From Burkholderia contaminans (GTDB lineage Bacteria; Pseudomonadota; Gammaproteobacteria; Burkholderiales; Burkholderiaceae), in assembly GCF_029633825.1 (NCBI RefSeq), contig NZ_CP090641.1, positions 620,001 to 684,000 of the forward strand: a stretch of 64,000 bases of DNA. Direction: 5' to 3'. Positions 16,947-25,562 of the stretch are shown piece after piece. Numbering within the stretch: the first letter of the stretch is position 1; each line of letters begins with the position of its first letter. Both the position numbers and the translations under genes were made by a program. The notes beneath the pieces were generated by a model, which saw nothing but the letters and a program-made list of their open reading frames with translations, ran no database searches and was not told the origin of the DNA.

Positions 16947-18170
16947 TCACCTCGACCATCGCCACGCCGTTAAGCGCGGGGGGCCGGACGACGTAGCCGT
17001 GCGCATGTCCGGCGCCGTGCCGAAAACGACCGGACACGATTGCGGCAACGCCTGCCCGAACAGCACGGCCAGCCCGCAAGCGGACGTGAACATGCCGAGG
17101 CCGTCATGCCCGACGCCCGGCACTTCGACGACCTGCTGCGCGAGATCGTCAGGATGCCGCTTCTTCAGATAGTCGAAATACGCGAGCCCGCGTGCGAGCC
17201 GGTACGGGCCTTGCGCCATGGCCGCGCATGAGCGGTCGATGAAGTGGGTGTAAGGGTTCGTGTCGGCCTGGCCGAGCAGGTACACGACATGACGCGCGAC
17301 ATAGCGTGTTTCAAGATCGCGCACGTCCTGCGACGCAACGTAAGGCGGGGCCGACTTCAGCCCGTATTTCCACTGGGTCGCGCTCGGGCAGGTTCCGTCT
17401 GCGATCGCCTGGCCGTCCGGCCGTTCGTCGTCGAAATACAGGTAGCTCGACGGGTTCGCGACCACATAGCGCACCGCGATGCCGGCCCGCTCCAGCGCAT
17501 CGCCTTCATGCCCGGCCACCGCGTAACGCTGCAGCAACTGCGCGCCGGCGGAATGGCCGATCACGACCACGGTCGACAACGCGGGATACAAGCCGCGGTC
17601 GGCGAAATGCGCGAGCAATGCATCGAGTGCGGTGAACGAACTGATCGGGGCCGGCTGCCGGGCCGGTTCGCCGCCCTTCCATCCTTCCTGGGTCCAGGCG
17701 AGCGTCGGCGCGGGCAGCGAGAACGCACGCGTATCGGCGCGCGTCAGGAATTGCGGCGCGACGACCATCGTGCCCCGGCCCGCCGCACCGGCCTTCCCGA
17801 CGACCTTGAGCCCCGATGCGTAATAAGCGTCGGCATTGCGCAGCGTGCCGTGAATCACGATGAACACACGCGTGACGTCGGGTGCCGCCTTGTCGACGGG
17901 ATGGTCGGCATAGACGGGCAAGATCGCGCTGCCCTGCGGCGTGTCGACGGTCAGGCGCTGGTCGGCGACCGCCTTCACCGGTGCTTCCAGACGTTCGCGC
18001 TGGGTGGGCGTGACGGCTTCGGCCGGACGCGCGCCGCCCAGCGCGCCGATGGCTGCCGCGACCGGAATCGCGAACGCCAGGGTCCGGGCGGCCGGCAACA
18101 CACGTGAGCGCCGGATGCTTGCGAAGGCAACGGAAATGAGTGACATGGCGACGGATCGAGTGGCGGACAT
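16947..18170 (-). CDS. Exported alpha/beta-hydrolase
   Basis: Hydrolase of 407 residues. The N-terminus (from the ATG at 18170) carries Arg residues and a hydrophobic stretch (LAFAIPVAAAIGALGG) ending in ARPAEA, a likely Sec signal. The catalytic Ser lies in VVVIGHSAGAQLLQ (G-x-S-x-G); an oxyanion segment HGTLRNADAYY precedes it, and the His is probably that in EVPGVGHDGLG. There are several Cys in the C-terminal half, suggesting disulfides. The start is uncertain: ATGs at 18170 and 18146 both lack a good ribosome-binding site. It is downstream of an MFS gene and may be co-transcribed. The substrate is unknown; an esterase or lipase-like role is possible. Confidence 0.8.
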   Translation of the reverse strand: MSATRSVAMSLISVAFASIRRSRVLPAARTLAFAIPVAAAIGALGGARPAEAVTPTQRERLEAPVKAVADQRLTVDTPQGSAILPVYADHPVDKAAPDVTRVFIVIHGTLRNADAYYASGLKVVGKAGAAGRGTMVVAPQFLTRADTRAFSLPAPTLAWTQEGWKGGEPARQPAPISSFTALDALLAHFADRGLYPALSTVVVIGHSAGAQLLQRYAVAGHEGDALERAGIAVRYVVANPSSYLYFDDERPDGQAIADGTCPSATQWKYGLKSAPPYVASQDVRDLETRYVARHVVYLLGQADTNPYTHFIDRSCAAMAQGPYRLARGLAYFDYLKKRHPDDLAQQVVEVPGVGHDGLGMFTSACGLAVLFGQALPQSCPVVFGTAPDMRTATSSGPPRLTAWRWSR

Positions 18171-18231
18171 GACTTTAACGGCGATGGTCGCAGAATCCGT
18201 CGCGCGCGGCCGGCCCGTTGCGTCATCCGGC

Positions 18232-19596
18232 TCAGTCGGCCGGCTCGGAAACCCGCCCGGCGTCGGCGCGGGTTTCATGCGCATCGCCGCACGGCGTGTT
18301 CCGGCCCCCTGCCGTCGGTGGCCCGTTGCCCGCCGCCACGGCGAGCAACGGGCGCTCGGGATGGACGAACAGCCACAGCACCGCGCCGCAAGCGGCCGCG
18401 GCACCGATCACGAACATCCCGCTGCCCCAGCTGCCGGTGACCTTGACGACGAGCGCGAGCGCCATCGGGCCCGCGACGTTCGACAACGCGCCCCACACGT
18501 TGGTCCAGCCCGACATCACGCCGGCGAACGGCCGCCCGAGATCCTGCGCGGCCGACCAGACGACGACCTGCACGAACCCGACGGCCGCAAACGACAGGCA
18601 CAGCAGCGCGATCACCGCCGCCATCGCCTGCGCGCGGGACGCGGCGACCAGCGCCAGCGCGCTCACGACGAATCCCGCCACCGCGACCGGCGTGCGTGCC
18701 CAGTAGATCGAACCCGTTTTCTTCAGCAACCGGTCGCTGACGGTGCCCGCGACGAATACCGCCACGAACACGGCAACCCACGGCAGCGATGCGACCATCC
18801 CCATCGCCTTCAGCGACAGTCCGCGCGCATGCATCAGGTAGGTCGGCAGCCACACCGTGTAGAAGCTCTGGATCAGCACGAGAAGGAAATACTGGACGCC
18901 GAAGATCCAGAAGCGTCCCAATCGCAGGCAGCGCATGAGCGAACCCGACACGACCGTGTCGCCGGGCGGCTGGCCGGCCGCGATGTAGTCCGCCTCGGCC
19001 TGCGTGATGAGCGGATGCGACGCCGGCGCATCGCGGTAGCCGAACCACCAGATGGCACCCAGCAGCAGGCCGAGCGCGCCGAATCCATAGAAGACGGCAT
19101 GCCAGCCGAAATGGACGATCGTCCACGCTGTGAGCGGCGCCGACACGATCGGCCCCAGATACAGTCCCGCGAGCAGCGCCGCATTGCCTTTTGCGCGCTC
19201 GCCGGCCGGAAACCAGCGCTTGAGCGCGACGACGCTGCTCGACCAGTCGGCCGACTGCGCGCCGCCGAGCACCAGCCGGCAACCGAACAGCCAGGCAAAC
19301 GCGCTGCCGAACGGCGTGACGATCATCATCAGCGACCACAGCGTGCTCGTGCCGAACAGCACGCCGCGCGAGCCGAAGCGTTCGGCCGCGCGCCCCGCCG
19401 GCATCTGGCCGATCGCATAGGCCCAGAAGTAAATCGTCAGGATCATCGACATCTCGACGATCGACAGGCCGAGTTCGCCCTGGATCGTCGGTGCGGCCAC
19501 GGCCATCGCCGCACGATCGAGCGTCATCACGAAGGTCAGCGGCGCGAGCAGAAACGCGACGATCTTCCAGCGGAGATGGTTCACGTGGCGCGGCAT
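18232..19596 (-). CDS. MFS transporter, anion:cation symporter type
   Basis: Inner-membrane transporter of 454 residues with about 12 helices. The MFS loop motifs appear as GQMPAGRAAERFGSRGVL (between helices 2 and 3) and VAGTVSDRLLKKTG in the second half. RWFPAGERAKGNAALLAGLY matches the ACS family (GlpT/GudP/ExuT-like), which imports organic anions such as sugar acids. The ATG at 19596 follows GGGAG. The last 30 residues are hydrophilic and Gly/Ala-rich. It lies between a HAD phosphatase and an exported hydrolase in one direction. Confidence 0.88.
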   Translation of the reverse strand: MPRHVNHLRWKIVAFLLAPLTFVMTLDRAAMAVAAPTIQGELGLSIVEMSMILTIYFWAYAIGQMPAGRAAERFGSRGVLFGTSTLWSLMMIVTPFGSAFAWLFGCRLVLGGAQSADWSSSVVALKRWFPAGERAKGNAALLAGLYLGPIVSAPLTAWTIVHFGWHAVFYGFGALGLLLGAIWWFGYRDAPASHPLITQAEADYIAAGQPPGDTVVSGSLMRCLRLGRFWIFGVQYFLLVLIQSFYTVWLPTYLMHARGLSLKAMGMVASLPWVAVFVAVFVAGTVSDRLLKKTGSIYWARTPVAVAGFVVSALALVAASRAQAMAAVIALLCLSFAAVGFVQVVVWSAAQDLGRPFAGVMSGWTNVWGALSNVAGPMALALVVKVTGSWGSGMFVIGAAAACGAVLWLFVHPERPLLAVAAGNGPPTAGGRNTPCGDAHETRADAGRVSEPAD

Positions 19597-19618
19597 CGTG
19601 CGGCTCCCGAATCCGGCG

Positions 19619-20311
19619 TCAGGCATCGTGCGGGCCGCACGCTTGGCCCGGATCGCGCTGCATGTGCTGCACGATCGCGGCCAGGTCGCCGATATGCGTC
19701 GCGACCGCCTGCTTGCCCGCACGCGCCCATTCGTCGAATGACGTCATCCCGCTTACCGCGCCGACGAACGCCACGCCGGCCCGCTCGGCCGCCTGTGCGT
19801 CCACTGCGTGGTCGCCGACATAGACCGCAGCGTGTGCCGGCAGATCGAGCCGCGCCAGTGCCTGCACGAGCCCTTCGGGATCCGGCTTGTGACGCTGCAC
19901 GTCTTCCCCGCCGATCAGCACGTCGACGAGTGACTGCAACCCGTTACGCTCGAGAATCGCCTCGATCCGGTAGCGAAACTTCGACGACACGATCGCGACG
20001 GCGAGCCCTTGCGCCCGCAACCAGGCAAACAGCGGCGGCACCTCGGGATAAATGCGGGTGCCGGGCACCATGATCGCGTCGGCACGCGCCACGAAATGCC
20101 GCGCGAACGCGTCGGCCCGCGCCGGTTCGGTTTCGCCCGTCAACGCGCGGAACATCTGCGGCAGTGTCAGCCCGATCACCGCACCGATCTGCGCGGGTGT
20201 CGCGCCGGCTGCCCCAAGCTGATGCAACGCGTATTCCGTGCATTCGATGATCGCCGCGGACGAATCCGCCAGCGTCAGGTCGAAGTCGAATATGACGGCC
20301 CGCACACGCAT
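19619..20311 (-). CDS. HAD-superfamily hydrolase (phosphoglycolate phosphatase-like)
   Basis: Phosphatase of 230 residues. HAD motif I is FDFDLTLADS (nucleophile first Asp), motif II is the Ser in AIVSSKFRYR, motif III is the Lys in QRHKPDPEG, and motif IV is VYVGDHAVDAQAA. The helical cap sits between motifs I and II, as in Gph/PgmB types. The ATG at 20311 has GAGGAG upstream. The MFS gene starts 22 nt after its stop, so an operon is likely. The substrate cannot be told. Confidence 0.9.
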   Translation of the reverse strand: MRVRAVIFDFDLTLADSSAAIIECTEYALHQLGAAGATPAQIGAVIGLTLPQMFRALTGETEPARADAFARHFVARADAIMVPGTRIYPEVPPLFAWLRAQGLAVAIVSSKFRYRIEAILERNGLQSLVDVLIGGEDVQRHKPDPEGLVQALARLDLPAHAAVYVGDHAVDAQAAERAGVAFVGAVSGMTSFDEWARAGKQAVATHIGDLAAIVQHMQRDPGQACGPHDA

Positions 20312-20394
20312 GAAAGGACTCCTCAGGCAAACATGGACCATGCCCGACGCATGCCCCGGAATGACGTTGCGATGCGCGCCCGCGCATCGAGCGG

Positions 20395-20763
20395 TCAGCG
20401 TGACTGACCGGATTGCTCGCGATCGGCCGCGTCCAGCCCTTCCGGATCGCGCTTCGCCCATTGTCTTGCCCACCCCAGCAACGGCTGCAGCGCCGCTTCG
20501 AGCCGCCGGCCTTCGGCCGTCATGCAGTAGCCGCCCTCGCCATGCTCCACGAGGCCCGACGCCTTGAGCTCGGCCAGCCGCGTGTTGAGCAGGCGCGCAT
20601 TCGTTTCGCAGGCTTCCTGCAGTGCGCGGAACGTCAGCGGCTCGCCGCGCAGTTCCCACAGGATGCGCAGCGCAGTGCGCCGCCCGAGCAGATCCAGCAC
20701 GACCATGATGGGCCGTCCCGTCTTCGATCCGCGAACGCGTTGTCCGATTTTTGGTGTGGTCAT
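20395..20763 (-). CDS. HxlR-type winged-helix regulator
   Basis: Small regulator of 122 residues. The HxlR/ArsR-like winged helix is visible in VVLDLLGRRTALRILWELRG, TFRALQEACETNARLLNTRL and LKASGLVEHGEGGYCMTAEG. It is a little unusual for HxlR in lacking the early conserved Cys. The start ATG at 20763 directly abuts a dyad repeated 60 bp away, so autoregulation is likely. It is divergent from a carboxymuconolactone-decarboxylase-family gene, its probable target. Confidence 0.85.
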   Translation of the reverse strand: MTTPKIGQRVRGSKTGRPIMVVLDLLGRRTALRILWELRGEPLTFRALQEACETNARLLNTRLAELKASGLVEHGEGGYCMTAEGRRLEAALQPLLGWARQWAKRDPEGLDAADREQSGQSR

Positions 20764-20840
20764 GCTGTACTTTTTAAAGCAATCGACAGACGGCGTCAAT
20801 TACTTGAATCGCACTTCTACTCTGCTTTACTTTTTAAAGC
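20764..20840. promoter_or_regulatory. Two copies of an HxlR operator-like dyad, 60 bp apart
   Basis: GCTTTA-N5-TAAAGC is a perfect inverted repeat at 20824-20840. A near-identical copy with one mismatch (GCTGTA-N5-TAAAGC) lies at 20764-20780, touching the hxlR-like start codon. The 14-mer TACTTTTTAAAGCA is identical in both. The copies are 60 bp apart in one of the most AT-rich spots of the window. Confidence 0.65.
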
Positions 20841-20888
20841 ACCACGCCTACGCTTCCACGCATGCATCGTCTCAGGCACGAGGCTCAC

Positions 20889-21485
20889 ATGACTCAGCGC
20901 ATTGCATCCGCATCACCACCGTTCGCTCCCCACATCGCAGCCGCGATCGAACGGATCATGCAGGGCCGACCACCGCTGCGACTCTTCACCACGGTCGCAC
21001 GCGATCCGCGCCTGTTCACGAAATTCTTTGCCGCCGGCCTGCTGGACAAGGGCCATCTCGACATCCGGCAACGCGAGATCGTCATCGATCGCACCACCGC
21101 GCTTTGCGGGTCCGAATATGAATGGGGCGTGCATGTGGCCGTGTTCGCACGGGCGGCGAAGCTGACCGGCGAGCAGACCGGATCGTTGGCTCACGGTTCG
21201 GCCGACGATGCATGCTGGAACGATGACGACCGGTTGCTGATCCGGATGTGCGATGCGCTGCATCGGCACTGCGATATCGACGATGGCCTGTGGCACGCGC
21301 TGAGTCGGCGTTTCAGCGACGAGGCGCTGCTTGAGCTACTGATGCTTGCCGGCTTCTATCGGACGGTGAGCTATCTCGCGAATGCACTGCGCCTGCCGAT
21401 GGAGGCGCATGCGGCGCGATTTCCGGCTCGTGCGTCGGGATGTGCGTTCGATTCCCCCGATTTGCCAACCGAGGATCGAACGTGA
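20889..21485 (+). CDS. Carboxymuconolactone decarboxylase-family protein
   Basis: All-helical protein of 198 residues in the CMD/AhpD family. The core is LDIRQREIVIDRTTALCGSE followed by YEWGVHV (about residues 61-87). The EYEW..H pattern is typical of CMD-like proteins that lack the two-Cys peroxidase motif of AhpD. The ATG at 20889 follows GAGG; an upstream ATG at 20862 is weaker. It is divergent from the HxlR regulator and shares its operator region. Downstream, a truncated gene begins with GTG overlapping its stop (GTGA). The reaction is unknown; detoxification or ring-cleavage product handling is typical. Confidence 0.87.
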   Translation: MTQRIASASPPFAPHIAAAIERIMQGRPPLRLFTTVARDPRLFTKFFAAGLLDKGHLDIRQREIVIDRTTALCGSEYEWGVHVAVFARAAKLTGEQTGSLAHGSADDACWNDDDRLLIRMCDALHRHCDIDDGLWHALSRRFSDEALLELLMLAGFYRTVSYLANALRLPMEAHAARFPARASGCAFDSPDLPTEDRT

Positions 21486-21604
21486 TTACCGAAATCGTCT
21501 TCTTCAAGCTGCAACCCGGCATCGATGTCGCCACGCTGAAGGCGCGCTGCGAAAGCACTGCATCGAAGCGGGCGCAGAGTCCGGATTTGCTGCGTGCCGC
21601 AGCG
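21482..21604 (+). pseudogene. Truncated monooxygenase-like gene (YdhR-type alpha/beta barrel)
   Basis: A GTG at 21482 overlaps the stop of the preceding gene (GTGA). The first 38 codons read ITEIVFFKLQPGIDVATLKA then SKRAQSPDLLR, resembling the start of a small ferredoxin-like monooxygenase of about 100 residues. Similarity ends at about 21600. Beyond that, the frame merely runs antisense through the end of the binding-protein gene on the other strand (stop at 21606). The 3' two-thirds is missing, so the breakpoint marks the edge of a rearranged segment. Confidence 0.6.
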
Positions 21605-21605
21605 A

Positions 21606-22676
21606 TCAGTCGATCGCCGGAATCCACGCGGCCGTCGCCGCGTCGCTCGCACGAAACGCCGGAAACTTCGCGCCGAGTTCGGCCACGGTATGAATGTCGT
21701 TCTTCACGAGATCGTCGCGCGTGATCAGCGCCGGCTTGACCGCGATGCGCGCGCCCGGGTTTTGTCCTGCGACCAGCAGCGCCGCGGCCCGCACCGACAC
21801 CGCACCGACGACCGCCGGATTGGTCGCGGCCGTCGCGACCCACGGGCTGTTCGGCGCGCGGATGGCCTCGATGTCGGCCGTCGACACGTCCGCGCTGTAG
21901 ATACGGATTTTCGACGAGAGCCGGGCCTCGTCCGCCGCGAGCTTTGCGCCGCGCGCGAACTCGTCGTACGGCGCGAACACCACACGAATGTCGGGATTCG
22001 CGCGATACACGGCCGCCGCCTGGTTCGCGACCGATTGCGCGATCGGATTGTCGACGGTGCCCCAGCGCGCCTTTTCCTGCACCTTCGGATGCGCGCGCTT
22101 GAAGTCGCGCCACGCGGCATCGCGCCGGTCGAGCGGCGCGAATCCGGCCACGTACACGTACCCTGCCGCGAACGCGTCGCCGTTGTCCTTCACGGCCTGA
22201 TCCAGCAGCAGGTTCGCGAGGTCGCGATCGTTCTGCTCGATCTGCGGCACCTTCGGATTGGCGAGATCGACGTCGAACGCGACCACCTTGATGCCCTTGT
22301 CCAGCGCGCGCTGCACGACGTCCTTCAGCGATTCCGGCAAGCCGTGATTGACGATGATCGCGGACACACCGATGCTGATCGCCTGCTGAATCTGCTCACG
22401 CTGCTCGGCCGCATCCTGCCGCCCTTCGTAGATGCGCAGATCGACGCCGAGCGCGCGTGCCTGCTTCTGCGCGCCGGCTTCGTAGGCCTGGAAGAAATCG
22501 CCGGTCGACAGGTAGTTGACGAGCGCGATCTTCACGCCGCCCTTGTCGAACGGCGCGGGCGCGCCCTTGAGCGGGCCGGCGTGTGCGGTGGGCATACCGA
22601 GCGCGAGTGCGGCGCCCAATACGAGTGCACCGAGTTTCGGTTCGAGGCGCGACTTTCGGCGAAGCAACGAGCGCAT
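21606..22676 (-). CDS. Sugar-type ABC transporter periplasmic binding protein
   Basis: Solute-binding protein of 356 residues, cluster B (RbsB-like, peripla_BP_4). An Arg-rich start and a hydrophobic segment (LGALVLGAALALGMPTAHA) form the signal peptide. The binding fold follows: VKIALVNYLSTGDFFQAYEA, ISIGVSAIIVNHGLPES, KGIKVVAFDVDLANP. It is the last gene of the rbs-type set here; 167 bp separate it from the permease, so it may have its own promoter. The ligand is unknown. The neighbouring monooxygenase suggests that it need not be a sugar. Confidence 0.86.
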   Translation of the reverse strand: MRSLLRRKSRLEPKLGALVLGAALALGMPTAHAGPLKGAPAPFDKGGVKIALVNYLSTGDFFQAYEAGAQKQARALGVDLRIYEGRQDAAEQREQIQQAISIGVSAIIVNHGLPESLKDVVQRALDKGIKVVAFDVDLANPKVPQIEQNDRDLANLLLDQAVKDNGDAFAAGYVYVAGFAPLDRRDAAWRDFKRAHPKVQEKARWGTVDNPIAQSVANQAAAVYRANPDIRVVFAPYDEFARGAKLAADEARLSSKIRIYSADVSTADIEAIRAPNSPWVATAATNPAVVGAVSVRAAALLVAGQNPGARIAVKPALITRDDLVKNDIHTVAELGAKFPAFRASDAATAAWIPAID

Positions 22677-22843
22677 GGCGTGTCTGTCTCCGTACAGGAC
22701 GATATCGGCTCAATCTATCAGCACGGCACGCGAACTCAAACCGACCGATTCGGCAATCGATATTACTTTGGATAACAAACGGTCCCGCCTGCGGATTCTC
22801 CGACCCCGTCCATGCCCGAACCGAGTCTCGGCGACCTCACGCA

Positions 22844-23902
22844 TCACGCCCTGGCGTCCGCGCGGCGACCGATGCCGAACGTAAATGCGAGGGCCAGCAC
22901 CAGCAGCACGCCCTTGATGAAGTCCTGCATATAGTAGGGAGCGTTCAGCATCGTCAGCCCGTTGAGCAGCACGCCGACGAACACCGCGCCGACGACCGTG
23001 CCGAACACGTTCGGCCGCTTCGCGCCCCACACCGCGTAACCGATCAGCGCGGCCGCCACCGCATCGAGCAGCAGCGAGTGGCCCGCGCTCACGTCGCCGC
23101 GGCCGACCCGCGCGGCGATCAGCACGCCGCCCAGCGAAGCGATCGCGCCCGACACGACATACGCGGCGACCCGGTAGCGCGCGGCCGGCGCGCCGGCCAG
23201 CCGCGCGGCCGTCTCGTTGCCGCCAATCGCGTAGATCACGCGGCCCCAGCGCGTCGCCTCCATCGTCACGCAGGCCAGCACCGTCACCGCCGCGAGTAGC
23301 AGGACCGGCAACGGGACGACGTCGAACACGCGCAGCCGGCCGAGCGCGAGAAAGGCGTCGGGGAAGACGCCCGTCGCGTCCGTGCCGTCGGGCAGCACGG
23401 AGCCGGTCGCGAGCGAACGGCCGCCGGTCGGGATCAACTGCAGGCCGGCCAGCAGGAACAGCGTGCCGAGCGTCGCGAGCTGGTCGGGCACGCGCAGCCA
23501 CGTAATCAGCAAGCCGTTGAACACGCCGGCAGCCACGCCGAGCACGACGCAGGCGAGCACGGCCGCCCATGCACTGCCGTGCCAGACGACCAGCACGTAG
23601 CTCGCGGCCATCTGCGCGGTCGCGGCCACGCTGCCGACCGACAGGTCGAAACCGCCGGCCGCGAGCGTGACCGTCACGCCGATGCCGAGCAACGCGACGA
23701 TCGACACCGCCTGCAGGATGCTGAACAGATTATCGACGTTCAGGAACGCGGGCTCCCTGAGCGCGAACACGACCACGAGGACGGCCAGCACGAGCAGGAT
23801 GCCGGTTCGTTCGAGCGTATCGCGGAGACGGGCCGGCCAGGGGCGCGACGACCGTTCGACGGGAACGGCAGGACGCACTGCGGAGGAAGTCACGGGTTTC
23901 AT
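22844..23902 (-). CDS. Sugar-type ABC transporter permease (RbsC-like)
   Basis: Permease of 352 residues in the BPD_transp_2 family, about ten helices. Family features are seen in GFDLSVGSVAATAQMAASYV, ATLGTLFLLAGLQLIPTGGR, AIGGNETAARLAGAPAARYR and GTVVGAVFVGVLLNGLTML. Its ATG at 23902 overlaps the stop of the ATPase frame (ATGA), so translation is coupled. The partner ATPase gene carries a frameshift, so the importer may be inactive unless another ATPase substitutes. Confidence 0.88.
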   Translation of the reverse strand: MKPVTSSAVRPAVPVERSSRPWPARLRDTLERTGILLVLAVLVVVFALREPAFLNVDNLFSILQAVSIVALLGIGVTVTLAAGGFDLSVGSVAATAQMAASYVLVVWHGSAWAAVLACVVLGVAAGVFNGLLITWLRVPDQLATLGTLFLLAGLQLIPTGGRSLATGSVLPDGTDATGVFPDAFLALGRLRVFDVVPLPVLLLAAVTVLACVTMEATRWGRVIYAIGGNETAARLAGAPAARYRVAAYVVSGAIASLGGVLIAARVGRGDVSAGHSLLLDAVAAALIGYAVWGAKRPNVFGTVVGAVFVGVLLNGLTMLNAPYYMQDFIKGVLLVLALAFTFGIGRRADARA

Positions 23903-25460
23903 GAGCAGGCACCCACGATGGAAGAAGTCGGAGGCAGGCAATCGAGCGTCGCGCGATCGAACCGCACGATACGATCGGCGATCTCGGCGGCTTCCTCGAG
24001 ATCGCTGACGAACACGATCGTCGTGCGCTCATGCGCATGACGCCGCAACGTATCGACGATATCGGCGCGCGCCCCGGCATCGATGCCCTGGAACGGCTCG
24101 TCGAGCAGCAACAGCCGCGCCGGCTCGGCGTGCCAGCGCGCGAGCACGACCTTCTGCTGGTTGCCGCCGGACAGGTGGGCGACGCGGTCGTCGGGGCCTT
24201 CGCAGCGAATCCCGAACCGCGCGATCGCCGCCGCGGCGGCCGTGCGTTCGCGCGCTCGACGCACCGCGCCGCTCGCGAACCAGCGCGACAGGAACGGAAA
24301 GCCGATCGTGCCCGCGATCGATGCGAACGGGACGCTGTCGGGAAACAACGACGTGCGCCAGCGATCCTCGCCGGCGGGAATACGCCGGCGCGAATCGCGT
24401 CGGCGGGCGTTCGTGGCCGCCACGGCCGGCCGTCGAGCGTCATCTCGCCGGCCGCCGCCCGCACGGCGCCGAAGATCGTCCGCGCGAAGCGCGACTTGCC
24501 GCCGCCGACCGGGCCCGCGATCGCGACGATCTCGCCGCGCCGGACGTCGAGATCGAACGGCGTACTGGTCGGCGTCAGCCGGATCTGCCGCACGCTGAAG
24601 CCTGATCCGGGCCCGGATTCGGCCTGCGCGGCCTGCTCCGGCGCGAGGGCACGCGCTCGCGGCAGCGGCCGCCCGATCATCGTTTCCACCGCGGCGTCGA
24701 AATCGATCGGCGCGGCCAGGTCGGCGACGATCCGGCCGTCGCGGACGATCGCCGCGCGATCGGCAATGCGGCGCAAATCGCCGAGCCGATGCGACACCAG
24801 CAGGATCGCGACGCCGTCGCGACGCAACGCGTCCACCAGCACGAACAGCCGCTCGGCCTCCGCTGCGGACAGGCTGGCGGTCGGTTCGTCGAGAATCAGC
24901 AACGACGGCTGCCCGGCCAGCGCGCGCGCCAGGGTCACGCGCTGCTGGTCGGCCAGCGACAGCGAGGCCAGCGGCGCCGCCAGATCGACATCGAGCCCGA
25001 CCCGTGCGGCGAGCGACAGCGCCGCGGCACGCCGCGCGGCCGGCGGTGCGCGCCACGGCGAGGCCGGGTCGCATAACCGGTCCAGCAGCAGGTTGTCGGC
25101 GATCGACAGCGTCGGCACGACGGCGTCGGCCACCGACTGGTGCACGGTCGCGACGCCGAGCCGCTTGGCCGCGTGCGGCGACGCCGGCCGATACGGGTCG
25201 CCGCGCAGCGTCAGCGTGCCGCCGTCTGCTTGCAGCGCGCCGCTCAGGATCTTGACGAAGGTCGACTTGCCGGCGCCGTTCGCGCCCATCAGCGCGACGA
25301 CTTCACCCGCGCCGATCGACAGGTCGAGTGCCGCCAGCGCGACGGTCGCGTCGAAGCGTTTCGCGATGCCCGTGGCGCTCAGGACCGGCGACGACGCCGA
25401 TCGATGGGGTCGATCTTCGCGCCGCGTCGCGTCCATGGTTTCGTTCGTCGCGCCGTTCAT
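23899..25460 (-). pseudogene. Sugar-type ABC ATPase (RbsA-like), frameshifted
   Basis: Two tandem ATPase domains are encoded, as in RbsA, but the frame breaks. Codons from 25460 give the first domain (Walker A GANGAGKST, signature LSLADQQRVTLARAL, Walker B LLILDEPTA) and the start of the second (GPVGGGKSR). At a CCC run (minus strand, 24378-24376) one base is missing. The sequence GVFP should continue AGEDRWR but reads PARIAGA instead. The remaining coding sequence lies in the other frame (HLSGGNQQKVVLARWHAEP, LLLLDEPFQGIDAG) and ends at 23899, overlapping the permease start. Either a real recent mutation or a homopolymer sequencing error. Everything else looks conserved. Confidence 0.85.
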
Positions 25461-25562
25461 GCCGAAAGATTCCGGTCGGCACGACGCGGTTGCTGCAGGA
25501 ACAGTACGTCATCGATCATGTCACGCCACTCCGATGAAAGTCGTCCGGCATTGATCGGCTGG

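Noticed and set aside
23899..25460. Programmed ribosomal frameshift in the RbsA-like ATPase
   Set aside because: No slippery heptamer with a downstream structure is evident, and ABC ATPases of this class are not known to use frameshifting. A mutation or sequencing error is simpler.
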